From assembly GCA_009691785.1 (NCBI GenBank), contig SIAM01000008.1, positions 1-62,223 of the forward strand: a stretch of DNA of 62,223 bases, in the 5' to 3' direction. Made by a program: the position numbers and the translations under genes. Positions 8,016 to 16,287 of this stretch are shown piece by piece. The notes under the pieces are model-generated. The model was not told where the DNA came from. It saw nothing but the letters and a program-made list of their open reading frames with translations, and did not search any database. Within the stretch, counting starts at the first letter, position 1; each line of letters opens with the position of its first letter. The stretch comes from Phycisphaerales bacterium (GTDB taxonomy: Bacteria; Planctomycetota; Phycisphaerae; Phycisphaerales; SM1A02).

Positions 8016-9761
8016 GTGGAATTTCCCAAATATGAATGGCATTCCGGCGCGGCGGCGCGTGATTCATCCATTGCATTTCGCGAGCGGGTGATTCGAGTTC
8101 GTGGATTGGGTGGCGAGCGCAACGCGCAATTGTTCGCCACCAATCTTCCGCCGCTGGCCCTGATGCATGATTCCGGTTCGCTCAAGGGCGCGGACGATGT
8201 GGCGCGCGTGTTGGATCGTTGGATCACCCAAGGCAAACGCATTGCGGTGTATGGCGATTACGACGCGGACGGAATTTGCGCCACGGCGATTTTGATTCGC
8301 TTGTTTCGTCAACTGAATGTGCAGCCGGCGCCCATTGCGTACATACCGCACCGCGTGATTGAAGGCTACGGTTTGCACAACGAGGCGCTTGATGATTTGC
8401 GCTCACGCGATATTGAAGCCGTTGTCACCGTGGATTGCGGCGGGTCCTCCGTTGAGGAGGCGCAACACGCGCGCGCGGTGGGAATTGAAATGGCCATCAC
8501 GGATCACCATCGACTGCGCTATGACGATCAGGGCAATGTGCAGTTGCCGCCCTGTGAGGCCATTGCGCATCCTGAATTAGGCGACACGCCGTTTCGACCA
8601 ATTTGCGCCGCAATGGTGGCGCTGAAGGTTGCCAAGCGTTTGATTCAAATTCGCATGGGCGATCAACCTCCGCAAGTCATGCAGCAGTGGATTGTGAATG
8701 AGGCAATACCACTTGCGGCCGTGGCCACCGTGGCGGATGTCATGCCCATGATCGATGAAAATCGCGTTGTGGTTGCAAGCGGTTTGGCGGCTTTACGAAA
8801 CACAACCGTGGTGGGACTGCGTTGTTTAATTCCAAGCGCCGCGCTTGCTGGCGCGCAACTTGACGCCAGCGTGATTGGGTTTCAAATTGCGCCGCGTTTA
8901 AATGCGGCGGGGCGGCTTGAGCACGCCACGCAAGCGCTGGATTTGCTTCTGAACAACAACCCCGCCGACTGCAAAAACATGGCGGCAAAATTGAATGAGT
9001 TGAACAATGTGCGCAAGCAGGACACCGAAGCCATGGTGGGCGTGGCGCGCGCCAAAGCGGTGGCCGCGTCGCTGCACGCCGCTCATCGTTGCTCCATTGC
9101 CATGGCGGACAAAAGTTGGAATCCGGGCATTCTTGGTTTGGCCGCGGGCAGACTTTCCGAGGAATTCGTGCGCCCTGTGATGTTGTTTGGCGCCAGTGAC
9201 AGTGGGTGGAAAGGTTCGGGTCGCGCGCCCAATGGATTTGATTTGCACGAGTGCCTGACCAACTGCGCGAAATATTTCACCAACTTTGGCGGGCACGCGG
9301 CGGCGGCGGGGGGTTCCATGCACTTTGATCAATTCGATGCGTTTGCGCCGGACTTTGAGAGTTCCGCGCGAATTCAAATGCGTGACGGTGTTCAAAAGCC
9401 GGCGCTTGAAATTGATGCCGAGCTTTCATACGGCACGGCCAAGGATATAAAAACAATGGCTTCGATTCAATCGCTTGGACCATTTGGCCAAGGATTTGCG
9501 GATCCAAATATTCTCATGTGCAACTTGCAAGTATTGCGCACGGATATTCTCGCGGGAACGGGGTTGAAATTATTGGTGCAGGACGACGCCGGCGCCAAGG
9601 GTGAGCTTATTCTGTGGCGCAACGCGCAATACAGGAATTTATTCACGCCTGGCCGGCGCTTTGACGCGGTGGGTTGTCCAAAAGCTAGCAATAATCCGCG
9701 CTTTCCACCGTCGGTGCATGTGAAAGACATTCGCTTTCATGACGCGTCCACGCCCGCGTGA
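8016..9761 (+). CDS. recJ: Single-stranded-DNA-specific exonuclease RecJ
   Basis: 5'-to-3' single-strand exonuclease of recombination and mismatch repair. The DHH phosphoesterase motifs are clear: DYDADG at residues 81-86 and TDHH with DHH at 163-165. The DHHA1 domain follows with SWNPGILGLAAGRLSEEF and FGGHAAAAGG. A C-terminal OB-type region carries SLGPFGQGFADPN. The start is uncertain. The reading frame is open upstream into adk with no good ATG, and GTG 8016 (first residues VEFPKYEW) fits the family N-terminus best. A TTG or an in-frame start nearer 7911 is possible. The length is about 581 residues. Confidence 0.93.
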   Translation: MEFPKYEWHSGAAARDSSIAFRERVIRVRGLGGERNAQLFATNLPPLALMHDSGSLKGADDVARVLDRWITQGKRIAVYGDYDADGICATAILIRLFRQLNVQPAPIAYIPHRVIEGYGLHNEALDDLRSRDIEAVVTVDCGGSSVEEAQHARAVGIEMAITDHHRLRYDDQGNVQLPPCEAIAHPELGDTPFRPICAAMVALKVAKRLIQIRMGDQPPQVMQQWIVNEAIPLAAVATVADVMPMIDENRVVVASGLAALRNTTVVGLRCLIPSAALAGAQLDASVIGFQIAPRLNAAGRLEHATQALDLLLNNNPADCKNMAAKLNELNNVRKQDTEAMVGVARAKAVAASLHAAHRCSIAMADKSWNPGILGLAAGRLSEEFVRPVMLFGASDSGWKGSGRAPNGFDLHECLTNCAKYFTNFGGHAAAAGGSMHFDQFDAFAPDFESSARIQMRDGVQKPALEIDAELSYGTAKDIKTMASIQSLGPFGQGFADPNILMCNLQVLRTDILAGTGLKLLVQDDAGAKGELILWRNAQYRNLFTPGRRFDAVGCPKASNNPRFPPSVHVKDIRFHDASTPA

Positions 9762-9817
9762 TTTGAATTTTTGCGCGGCGCGCAAGGCGGCTTCAATTGT
9801 AAAGCTGTCAGGTTATT

Positions 9818-9844
9818 GAAGGCGTCTTTACGTTTAGACGCTTC
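9818..9844. terminator. Possible terminator between convergent recJ and pyrophosphorylase genes
   Basis: An inverted repeat with arms GCGTCT (9822-9827) and AGACGC (9836-9841) around an 8-base loop is extended by GAA/TTC with one bulged base. It lies in the 148-base gap between two convergent stops. A run of six T lies about 14 bases further right on the plus strand, which is farther than usual, so this is tentative. Confidence 0.35.
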
Positions 9845-9909
9845 AGTTGTAAAACGCTTTTTTGTCATGCCAACAAATAACTGGTTCGCCAGCGCTGCAA
9901 TTTTTCCAC

Positions 9910-11325
9910 TCACATCACAAATTCTTCGCCGCGGCGGATGGATTTAATAGCGGTTCGATTGCGTAAATCATTGGCTTCCAGCGCCGCCAGCGGACCAATC
10001 TCAATCTTGGCGTCCACGCTGCCATCGGTTCGACGCGGAATAACCACGCCCACGCTTTCAAGCCACGCGCCGTTGCGGTCGCTTTGAATGCGGTGGCTGC
10101 TCGCGGGACTGTCCTCTCCCTCGGCGTTTTTAATGGGCGCAAATTCCTCCATGCGGCTGGTCTGCAGGGTAATGCTTGAGCGCGCCAAAGGCAGCGCGTC
10201 GAAAATAAAACATTCAAACTTGTAAGCGTTGGGTTTGTCCGGTTGCTTGTGCGCGCCAGTTGCGGCGTCGAAGCAGGGAACTTTTTTGTGCGCGCGGTGC
10301 CACGGAAGTTGCGTGTCGCCGCTGATGGCAAGTCGCATGGCAAACTCAACCGATAGCACATGCACCGCAATGTTGGCGGCGCCAAATGCAAGTTCACCGG
10401 CCGCGTCGCGTTGATGCGCCATGGCGTGTGGCAAATCCGAATATTCAATCACCGTTGTGCGGCTACCGGCAGCGGTTGGAATGTTGCATAGCACACCCAC
10501 TTTTTCGGCGGCATTGCGCTTGGGAACACATTTGCTGCTCATCTCGCCGCTGGTACCCGCCGCGCCAACATGCGCGCCAAGAAAGATTGGATCAATGGCG
10601 CGCACCAACGGATTGTCAATTTGAAAGTAACTCACTTGCGTGATTCCGCGCGCCGACATTTCTTTTAGAGCGCCCGAATTGTGCAGCGCGCGAATGGCGC
10701 CACCGTGGCCATCTGGATTTGTCGCAATCTCACCCGCGGCGGACATCAGAATGTTGCCATCCGCGTCTGTGCATGGAACCACGCCTTGGGGAATAAAAAC
10801 ATGCTCATATTTTTGACGGCCAAAATAATTATTGTCGGCGAAGAAGGCGCGCGTGTCGGAGTCATTCTGCGGACTGGTCATAATGAACCACGGAATACGC
10901 ACGCTGTAGCGGCGCTCGGAGGCAAGAATTTGCTCGGCGAACACGCGAAAGAGCGGCTTGCCCGTGACCACCGTGGCGGGATAGGTTCCCTTGGGTCCGC
11001 GCCAACCAAGACGCGTGCCTTGACCGCCGGCCACCGTGAACGCGGCGACTTGTCCGCGTCGGATCATCTGCTCGCCCGCAGCGCGAAAATCAGCCGCGCT
11101 CGCGGTGTCGTAACGAATGACATTGGGTGGAGTCAGAACGGAAAGGTCGCGCGACTTTTGCGAGCTGGTTTGCGCCAGCATGTCCGCCAGTTCCTCCAGC
11201 GGCAATGAATTGATTTGATTTAGAAAACGCGTCAACGCCTGCGCGCTTAATTTTTCGGCGCCCACAAGTAGGTGCGTTTGTGAGAAGCGCTTCAATCGTT
11301 CAGTTGTTTCTTGCATTCGATCCAT
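9910..11325 (-). CDS. UDPGP-family UTP:sugar-1-phosphate uridylyltransferase
   Basis: Eukaryote-type UDP-glucose / UDP-N-acetylglucosamine pyrophosphorylase, forming a UDP-sugar from UTP and sugar 1-phosphate. The nucleotide-binding signature GGQGTRLGWRGPKG is at residues 100-113. Downstream are FIMTSPQND and VSYFQIDNPLVRAIDP, which match the eukaryotic UAP1/AGX pattern. The exact sugar cannot be decided by eye; GlcNAc-1-P is favoured by similarity to UAP1. The frame is open upstream into phoU, but the ATG at 11325 lies beyond the phoU stop and has AAGGA upstream, so I use it (471 residues). Confidence 0.88.
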   Translation of the reverse strand: MDRMQETTERLKRFSQTHLLVGAEKLSAQALTRFLNQINSLPLEELADMLAQTSSQKSRDLSVLTPPNVIRYDTASAADFRAAGEQMIRRGQVAAFTVAGGQGTRLGWRGPKGTYPATVVTGKPLFRVFAEQILASERRYSVRIPWFIMTSPQNDSDTRAFFADNNYFGRQKYEHVFIPQGVVPCTDADGNILMSAAGEIATNPDGHGGAIRALHNSGALKEMSARGITQVSYFQIDNPLVRAIDPIFLGAHVGAAGTSGEMSSKCVPKRNAAEKVGVLCNIPTAAGSRTTVIEYSDLPHAMAHQRDAAGELAFGAANIAVHVLSVEFAMRLAISGDTQLPWHRAHKKVPCFDAATGAHKQPDKPNAYKFECFIFDALPLARSSITLQTSRMEEFAPIKNAEGEDSPASSHRIQSDRNGAWLESVGVVIPRRTDGSVDAKIEIGPLAALEANDLRNRTAIKSIRRGEEFVM

Positions 11326-11368
11326 GTTCAGAATCTGTCCTTCAAGTCTCAAGAGTTCGACGATTGAT

Positions 11369-12070
11369 TCACTTTTTGGCGTTGCTGCCCACAGACTCTG
11401 GAGACTCTGGGTCGCTCCAGCCATCTGGTCTATGTCGCACAATCAAGCCACGACGCAAATAAATAACTTGCTCACAAATATTTGTGGAGTGATCCGCAAT
11501 TCGATCAACGGCTTTCACAACAGCCAAAAGCCGAAACGCAAAGCCCGCGCTGAAGGCGCCGCTTTCGACTTGCATTTCCGTGTCCAGCAAAATTTCTTTT
11601 TTAAAGCGCTCAACCGTGTCGTCAAATAGCAGCACTTGACGCGCTAACCCAGCGTCCTCGCGTTCAAGCGAGCGCGTGGCGTCCCGCAACATTCCAAGCA
11701 CGCTGTTGGCCATCACGCGGAAAGTGTTGGGCGTCCGTTCTTTGAAAGTGCGTGGATCAAATACGCGTTCCGCAATAGTCACGCCCGCGTCGGCGATACG
11801 CTCAAGCTCATTGTTCACTTTCACCATGGTCAACACGCAGCGAATCGCGTGCTCATCGGTTTGCCCCATTGCCAAAAGCGGCACGCTGGAGCGCTCAATT
11901 TCAACATCGGCTTTATCAATGGCCTCGTCAGCCATGACCACTTCGCGGGCTGTTTCAGTGTCGGAGTCAAAGAAGCAATCCACGGCTTGCGTGCAAAGTT
12001 CCAACACGCGGCGACCTTGAATTGTCATTTCTTTTTTAAGCGCCGCAAGTTGGGGGTCAAATTCACTCAT
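11369..12070 (-). CDS. phoU: Phosphate signalling protein PhoU
   Basis: Regulator of phosphate uptake and of PhoR/Pst signalling, 233 residues, composed of two three-helix repeats. Visible family features are [15 protein letters not shown]-type helices ([17 protein letters not shown]) near residue 90 and the second-repeat counterpart [17 protein letters not shown] near residue 205, which carry the metal-binding acidic motifs. No pst genes are nearby. It lies upstream of the pyrophosphorylase on the same strand with a 43-base gap and is divergent from pdxJ. Confidence 0.93.
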   Translation of the reverse strand: MSEFDPQLAALKKEMTIQGRRVLELCTQAVDCFFDSDTETAREVVMADEAIDKADVEIERSSVPLLAMGQTDEHAIRCVLTMVKVNNELERIADAGVTIAERVFDPRTFKERTPNTFRVMANSVLGMLRDATRSLEREDAGLARQVLLFDDTVERFKKEILLDTEMQVESGAFSAGFAFRLLAVVKAVDRIADHSTNICEQVIYLRRGLIVRHRPDGWSDPESPESVGSNAKK

Positions 12071-12101
12071 CGACTCCGATCTTAGCGGCTACTCTTTGTT
12101 C

Positions 12102-12848
12102 GTGCCTCTACTGAGCGTCAATGTGGATCATGTTTGCACGCTGCGCCAAGCTCGCAAGGGAGTTGAGCCCAATCCCGTTCTGGCCGCTGCGCAAGCCGAA
12201 CTTGGCGGCGCTAATGGAATCACGGTTCATCTGCGCGAAGATCGCCGGCACATTCAAGACGCCGATGTGCGCGCGTTGAAGCACCATGTGTCCACGCGGC
12301 TTCATTTTGAAATGGCGGCCACCAAGGACATGGTCGCGTTTGCGATCGACATCAAGCCTGCCACGGCCATGCTGGTGCCGGAGCGGCGACAAGAGTTGAC
12401 CACCGAAGGCGGTCTTGATGCGGCGGGACAAATTTTGTGGCTCAGTGAAGTTGTGAAAATGCTCGCGGGCGCGGGCATTCCCGTGAGCCTGTTCATTGAC
12501 GCGGATCGCAAACAGATCGACGCCGCGCGCAAAATTGGCGCGAGTATTTGTGAATTGCATACGGGGCCGTGGGCGCACGCTGTTCAAGCGCAAGGGGGCG
12601 AATTGCAAGGAAAGCATTCCGATGTGGAACTGGCCACCTTGTTGACCGCCGCGCGCCACACGCGCGAACTTGGTTTGCAACTGAACGCGGGTCACGCCTT
12701 GAATGTCGCCAATGTCGCGCCAGTGGCGCGGCTACCGGAATTGCATGAACTTCACATTGGACATTCCATTGTCAGCCGCTCTATCTTTGTTGGCATGAAA
12801 GAAGCCGTGCGCGAAATGAAAGCCGCCATGCAAGAGGATCACACATGA
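12102..12848 (+). CDS. pdxJ: Pyridoxine 5'-phosphate synthase
   Basis: Condenses 1-deoxyxylulose 5-phosphate with 3-amino-2-oxopropyl phosphate, the last ring-forming step of DXP-dependent vitamin B6 synthesis. Family hallmarks are [16 protein letters not shown] at the N-terminus, [12 protein letters not shown], and the C-terminal [16 protein letters not shown] phosphate-binding segment. The length (248 residues) is typical. The start is GTG at 12102, which gives [10 protein letters not shown]; a TTG six bases upstream is an alternative. The stop overlaps the dapA ATG, so the two are coupled. Confidence 0.95.
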   Translation: MPLLSVNVDHVCTLRQARKGVEPNPVLAAAQAELGGANGITVHLREDRRHIQDADVRALKHHVSTRLHFEMAATKDMVAFAIDIKPATAMLVPERRQELTTEGGLDAAGQILWLSEVVKMLAGAGIPVSLFIDADRKQIDAARKIGASICELHTGPWAHAVQAQGGELQGKHSDVELATLLTAARHTRELGLQLNAGHALNVANVAPVARLPELHELHIGHSIVSRSIFVGMKEAVREMKAAMQEDHT

Positions 12849-13783
12849 ACGCACACGCAAAATTAAAGTTGCCGGGCTGCTGGACCGCCATGGTCACGCC
12901 ATTTTCAAGCGACGGCGAGCGCGTTGATGTGGAATGTTTCAAGCAACAAATACGCGCGCAGGCCGAGGGCGGCGTGACGGGAATTGTTCCGTGCGGCACA
13001 ACTGGCGAGGCGCCAACACTTTCCGCGCAGGAACATGAACATGTAGTCGCCACCGCCGTGGAGACAGCGAAGACTTTCAACATGCAAGTCATGGCGGGTG
13101 CTGGTAGCAACAGCACCGCAAGCGCGGTGAAGTTGCACAAGTTGGTGGCGTCGCTGGGCGCCGACGCCGCGTTGCATGTCGCGCCGTACTACAACAAGCC
13201 CAATCAAGAGGGCATTTACCAGCATTTCATGCATGTCGCCGACGCCGCGGATTTGCCCGTGGTTTTGTATTCCATTCCTGGCCGCTGCGGCGTGGCCATT
13301 GTTCCAGAAACAGTGGAGCGACTTTGCAAACATCCAAACATTGTTGCCATTAAAGAAGCCACCGGCAGCGTTGAATCCGCCACGGAAATTCGCCGTCGTT
13401 GCGCGCTGCCTATTTTGTCTGGCGACGATGTGCTCACGCTGGCATTTGCGTCGGTCGGAGCCATTGGCGTTGTCAGCGTGGTCAGCAATCTCATGCCCGC
13501 GCTGGTGCAGTCCCTGATTCAAGCGTGCTTGAAAAATGATTTCGCGGCGGCGCGCGCCATTCATGAAAAACTTTTGCCGCTCTCAAAAGGGCTGTTGTCT
13601 CTTGACACCAATCCCGTACCAATTAAATCCGCCATGCAACTTCTTGGTCGCGACAGCGGCGCGGTGCGCTTGCCGCTTGTCAAGGCGACGGCGGCAACGC
13701 ACAAATCCATTGGCGAACTTTTAAAACAGGCGGGCTTGGTCCTGAAGCAGTCGGGCGTCATTCAAACGGAGAGCGTGCATTGA
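12845..13783 (+). CDS. dapA: 4-hydroxy-tetrahydrodipicolinate synthase
   Basis: First committed step of lysine and diaminopimelate synthesis: pyruvate plus aspartate semialdehyde. Active-site residues are visible. Thr52-Thr53 lie in GTTGEAP, Tyr142 lies in LYSIPGRCG, and the Schiff-base Lys170 lies in VAIKEATG. The length of 312 residues is slightly above the usual 290-300. The start overlaps the pdxJ stop (ATGA) and the end overlaps the Nudix start (TTGA), forming a three-gene coupled set. Confidence 0.95.
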   Translation: MNAHAKLKLPGCWTAMVTPFSSDGERVDVECFKQQIRAQAEGGVTGIVPCGTTGEAPTLSAQEHEHVVATAVETAKTFNMQVMAGAGSNSTASAVKLHKLVASLGADAALHVAPYYNKPNQEGIYQHFMHVADAADLPVVLYSIPGRCGVAIVPETVERLCKHPNIVAIKEATGSVESATEIRRRCALPILSGDDVLTLAFASVGAIGVVSVVSNLMPALVQSLIQACLKNDFAAARAIHEKLLPLSKGLLSLDTNPVPIKSAMQLLGRDSGAVRLPLVKATAATHKSIGELLKQAGLVLKQSGVIQTESVH

Positions 13784-14334
13784 GTGATTTGCATTCGGCG
13801 CAATACAGCCTTGAGAATTTACCTTATAAAGTGGCTGTTTTATGCTATTTGTGGGACAAGCAGGGGCGCGTTCTATTGTTGCATCGCAAGAAGCAACCCA
13901 ACATTGGAATGTGCAGTCCCATTGGCGGCAAACTGGAAGTGAGCCAAGGCGAGGGTCCGCATCAATGCGCCATTCGAGAAATTTTCGAGGAGGCCGGCGT
14001 CACGCTTGCCAGCGACGATGTGCGTTGCATGGGCGTGGTCAGCGAGCGGGGCTATCAAGGCCACATGCATTGGTTGATCTTCTTGTTTGAGACAACGCGC
14101 ATGATCGACCCCGCGCTGATTCCTGAAAATGAATTTGAAGAGGGACGCTTGGAGTGGGTCCCGCTGGGTGAAGTGGAGACCCGCGAAATTCCGTGGACGG
14201 ATCGCCACATCATGTGGCCCGCGGTTCGCAAGCACAGGGATGGCGGATTTTTCATGGTGCACATTGATTGCTCCACGCAGCCGCCGCAACATATCATGTG
14301 CGAAAGCAAGTTGCCCGCGACATTTCAAAAATAA
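13780..14334 (+). CDS. Nudix hydrolase
   Basis: Pyrophosphohydrolase acting on a nucleoside diphosphate linked to another moiety. It has a complete Nudix box of the pattern Gx5Ex7REUxEExGU at about residues 50-73 (GGKLEVSQGE then REIFEEAGV). The N-terminal half resembles 8-oxo-dGTP diphosphatases, but the substrate cannot be assigned. The gene starts with TTG at 13780, overlapping the dapA stop as TTGA. It has 184 residues and ends 11 bases before the convergent phosphohexomutase. Confidence 0.88.
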   Translation: MSDLHSAQYSLENLPYKVAVLCYLWDKQGRVLLLHRKKQPNIGMCSPIGGKLEVSQGEGPHQCAIREIFEEAGVTLASDDVRCMGVVSERGYQGHMHWLIFLFETTRMIDPALIPENEFEEGRLEWVPLGEVETREIPWTDRHIMWPAVRKHRDGGFFMVHIDCSTQPPQHIMCESKLPATFQK

Positions 14335-14345
14335 TTCCGAGCGTC

Positions 14346-15743
14346 TCACGCTGGCAAGCCGGCGCTTGCGGCCACTTCATCGGCTAATGCGTTGGCCACG
14401 GCCAAGGTTGTCGCCTCCGCAATAAGCCTGATAATTGGCTCGGTATTGCTGGCTCGCAAGTGCACCCAGCCGCTTGGCAAATCAATGCGAACGCCATCGG
14501 TGTTGTCCACCTTGGCGTGCGCGAATATTTTTCTTACACGCTCAAGCGCTGGCTTGACCGCGTCCATTCCACCAACGCTGGCAAGTTCAAGTTTGCGCTT
14601 GATCATGGACACGGCTGGAATTTCCGCCGCGATGACAGACAGCGACTTGCCGCGCGTGGCCAGAAGTTCCAGCGTTAGGGCGATGGCGCTGAGCGAATCG
14701 CGAATCCAGCACACGCTTGGCCAGATCACGCCGCCGTTGCCTTCGCCCCCAATAACGCTGCCGGAATTTTTCATGGCGGCCACAACATTGGCCTCGCCAA
14801 CCGCGCTGCGATGGACGCGGCTGCCGGGAAATTTTTCGGCGACGGAATCAATCATGCGGCTGGTGCTGAGATTGGTGGCCATGGAGCCGGGCCCTGAGCG
14901 TTCAAGCACGCGCAACGCGCACAGCGTCAACGTGTATTCCTCGCCAATGTAGCGGCCGTTCTCATTCACAATCGCAAGTCGATCGGCGTCTGGATCTTGC
15001 GCGAAACCGCAGGCAAAGCCGCCTTTTGCTACCGCGCCCGCAAGTTGAAGCAGGTTGGCCTCGGTGGGTTCCGGCGTGTGCGCAAATGTGCCCGTGACCA
15101 CGCCGTTGAGGTGCTCAAGGTGCACGCCCAATTCTTGCAACAACAAGCGCACCGCTTTGCCGCCGGCGCCATTGATGCTGTCCACCACCACGCGCAATTT
15201 CGCGGCGCGTATGGCTTTCACATCGATCAAGTTCAGCACGCGTCGCACATGAATTTCATCGGCGTCGGTTTGTCGGGCAACGTGCCGAGTCGACACGGCC
15301 CTTGGTCCATTTTGGCTGGAATTTTTAAGTTCAACTTTAAAGCGTCGAATAATTTCATTGGCTTGTTCAATTTGCGGCGCCGCTCCGGAAGCGTCTAGAA
15401 ATTTAAAACCATTCCACTCAATTGGATTATGACTGGCGGTTGAAATCAACGCGCCAGCCGCTTTGGTGTGCAATACCATCACGCCAATTGTTGGCGTCAT
15501 GGACACGCCAAGGTCAGTCACCCGACAACCGGTTGAAACAAGTCCCGCAATGGCGCACTCCAAAAGTTCCGCGCCGCTGCCGCGGCCATCACGGCCAGTG
15601 ATAACATGCATTTCGCCTTTGCAATGGTGGCGCAACCATGAACCAAATGCGCGGCCAAACGCCATGGCCACGTTGGGCGTCATGGATTTACCAACAATGC
15701 CACGGGCGCCAGAAACACTCAGCATGAAAGGTGCGGGGGTCAT
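14346..15743 (-). CDS. Phosphoglucosamine/phosphomannomutase family enzyme
   Basis: Alpha-D-phosphohexomutase, 465 residues, interconverting sugar 6- and 1-phosphates. The active-site serine loop is TASHNP with Ser104. The metal-binding loop is DPDADR at 250-255. The sugar-binding loop GEGNGG lies near 335 and the phosphate-binding loop RASNTEPIIR near 435. The family covers GlmM, ManB and Pgm. The DPDADR and RASNTEP forms suit GlmM or ManB, and a role in UDP-GlcNAc supply is likely. The gene is divergent from the pterin-synthase-like gene. Confidence 0.9.
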   Translation of the reverse strand: MTPAPFMLSVSGARGIVGKSMTPNVAMAFGRAFGSWLRHHCKGEMHVITGRDGRGSGAELLECAIAGLVSTGCRVTDLGVSMTPTIGVMVLHTKAAGALISTASHNPIEWNGFKFLDASGAAPQIEQANEIIRRFKVELKNSSQNGPRAVSTRHVARQTDADEIHVRRVLNLIDVKAIRAAKLRVVVDSINGAGGKAVRLLLQELGVHLEHLNGVVTGTFAHTPEPTEANLLQLAGAVAKGGFACGFAQDPDADRLAIVNENGRYIGEEYTLTLCALRVLERSGPGSMATNLSTSRMIDSVAEKFPGSRVHRSAVGEANVVAAMKNSGSVIGGEGNGGVIWPSVCWIRDSLSAIALTLELLATRGKSLSVIAAEIPAVSMIKRKLELASVGGMDAVKPALERVRKIFAHAKVDNTDGVRIDLPSGWVHLRASNTEPIIRLIAEATTLAVANALADEVAASAGLPA

Positions 15744-15825
15744 GTTGAAACAATAACGCCTTCCACGGCGTCACGAAACATAGCGTATTGCAGCAGAATG
15801 GCGCGCAGACCATATACTCAATTTC

Positions 15826-16287
15826 ATGTTTGAACTCCGCATTCAACGCACATTCGCCGCCGCGCACGCCATTGTCATGGCGGGAGTGCGCGAGCCAATG
15901 CACGGGCACAACTGGGAAGTCACGGTGGCGGTCTGTGGCGAAGCACTTGACGCCGATGGTTTGCTTTGCGATTTTCATTTGCTTGAGGGGGCTGTTGATG
16001 AAACCATTCGGCCATTCATGAGCCGCTGCCTGAATGAGACGCCGCCGTTTGACCGCGACAATCCAACCGCGGAATTGGTCGCGCAGCACATTGCGAACAA
16101 AGTGTCGGCGCATCTTCCAGTTGGAGTGCGCGTGAAAGAAGTGCGCGTTGTGGAGGCGCCGCAATGCGAAGCGTGTTTTGTCGTGCCCACCAATGTAACT
16201 CACAATTTCTCACAAGATAGAGCCAGCGACAAGACCAGAAATATATCTAGCGATGCGCGCGTTCTTCAGCCCGGCGTCATCCAATGA
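15826..16287 (+). CDS. COG0720 (6-pyruvoyl-tetrahydropterin synthase fold) protein, atypical active site
   Basis: Member of the QueD/PTPS fold, 153 residues. The three zinc histidines are present (His14 in AAAHAI; His26 and His28 in HGHNW), as are NPTAELVAQHI and the C-terminal Glu in VVEAPQCEACFV. The QueD cysteine four residues before HGH is Arg22, and a Glu (E23) sits three before, as in the ExxHGH form described for PTPS-III proteins that replace FolB in folate synthesis. The Asp-His pair normally seen before LN (LDHxxLN) is also missing: the segment reads FMSRCLNE. It may act in pterin/folate or queuosine chemistry, but the substrate is unresolved. The stop overlaps the ppk start (ATGA). 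Confidence 0.8.
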   Translation: MFELRIQRTFAAAHAIVMAGVREPMHGHNWEVTVAVCGEALDADGLLCDFHLLEGAVDETIRPFMSRCLNETPPFDRDNPTAELVAQHIANKVSAHLPVGVRVKEVRVVEAPQCEACFVVPTNVTHNFSQDRASDKTRNISSDARVLQPGVIQ

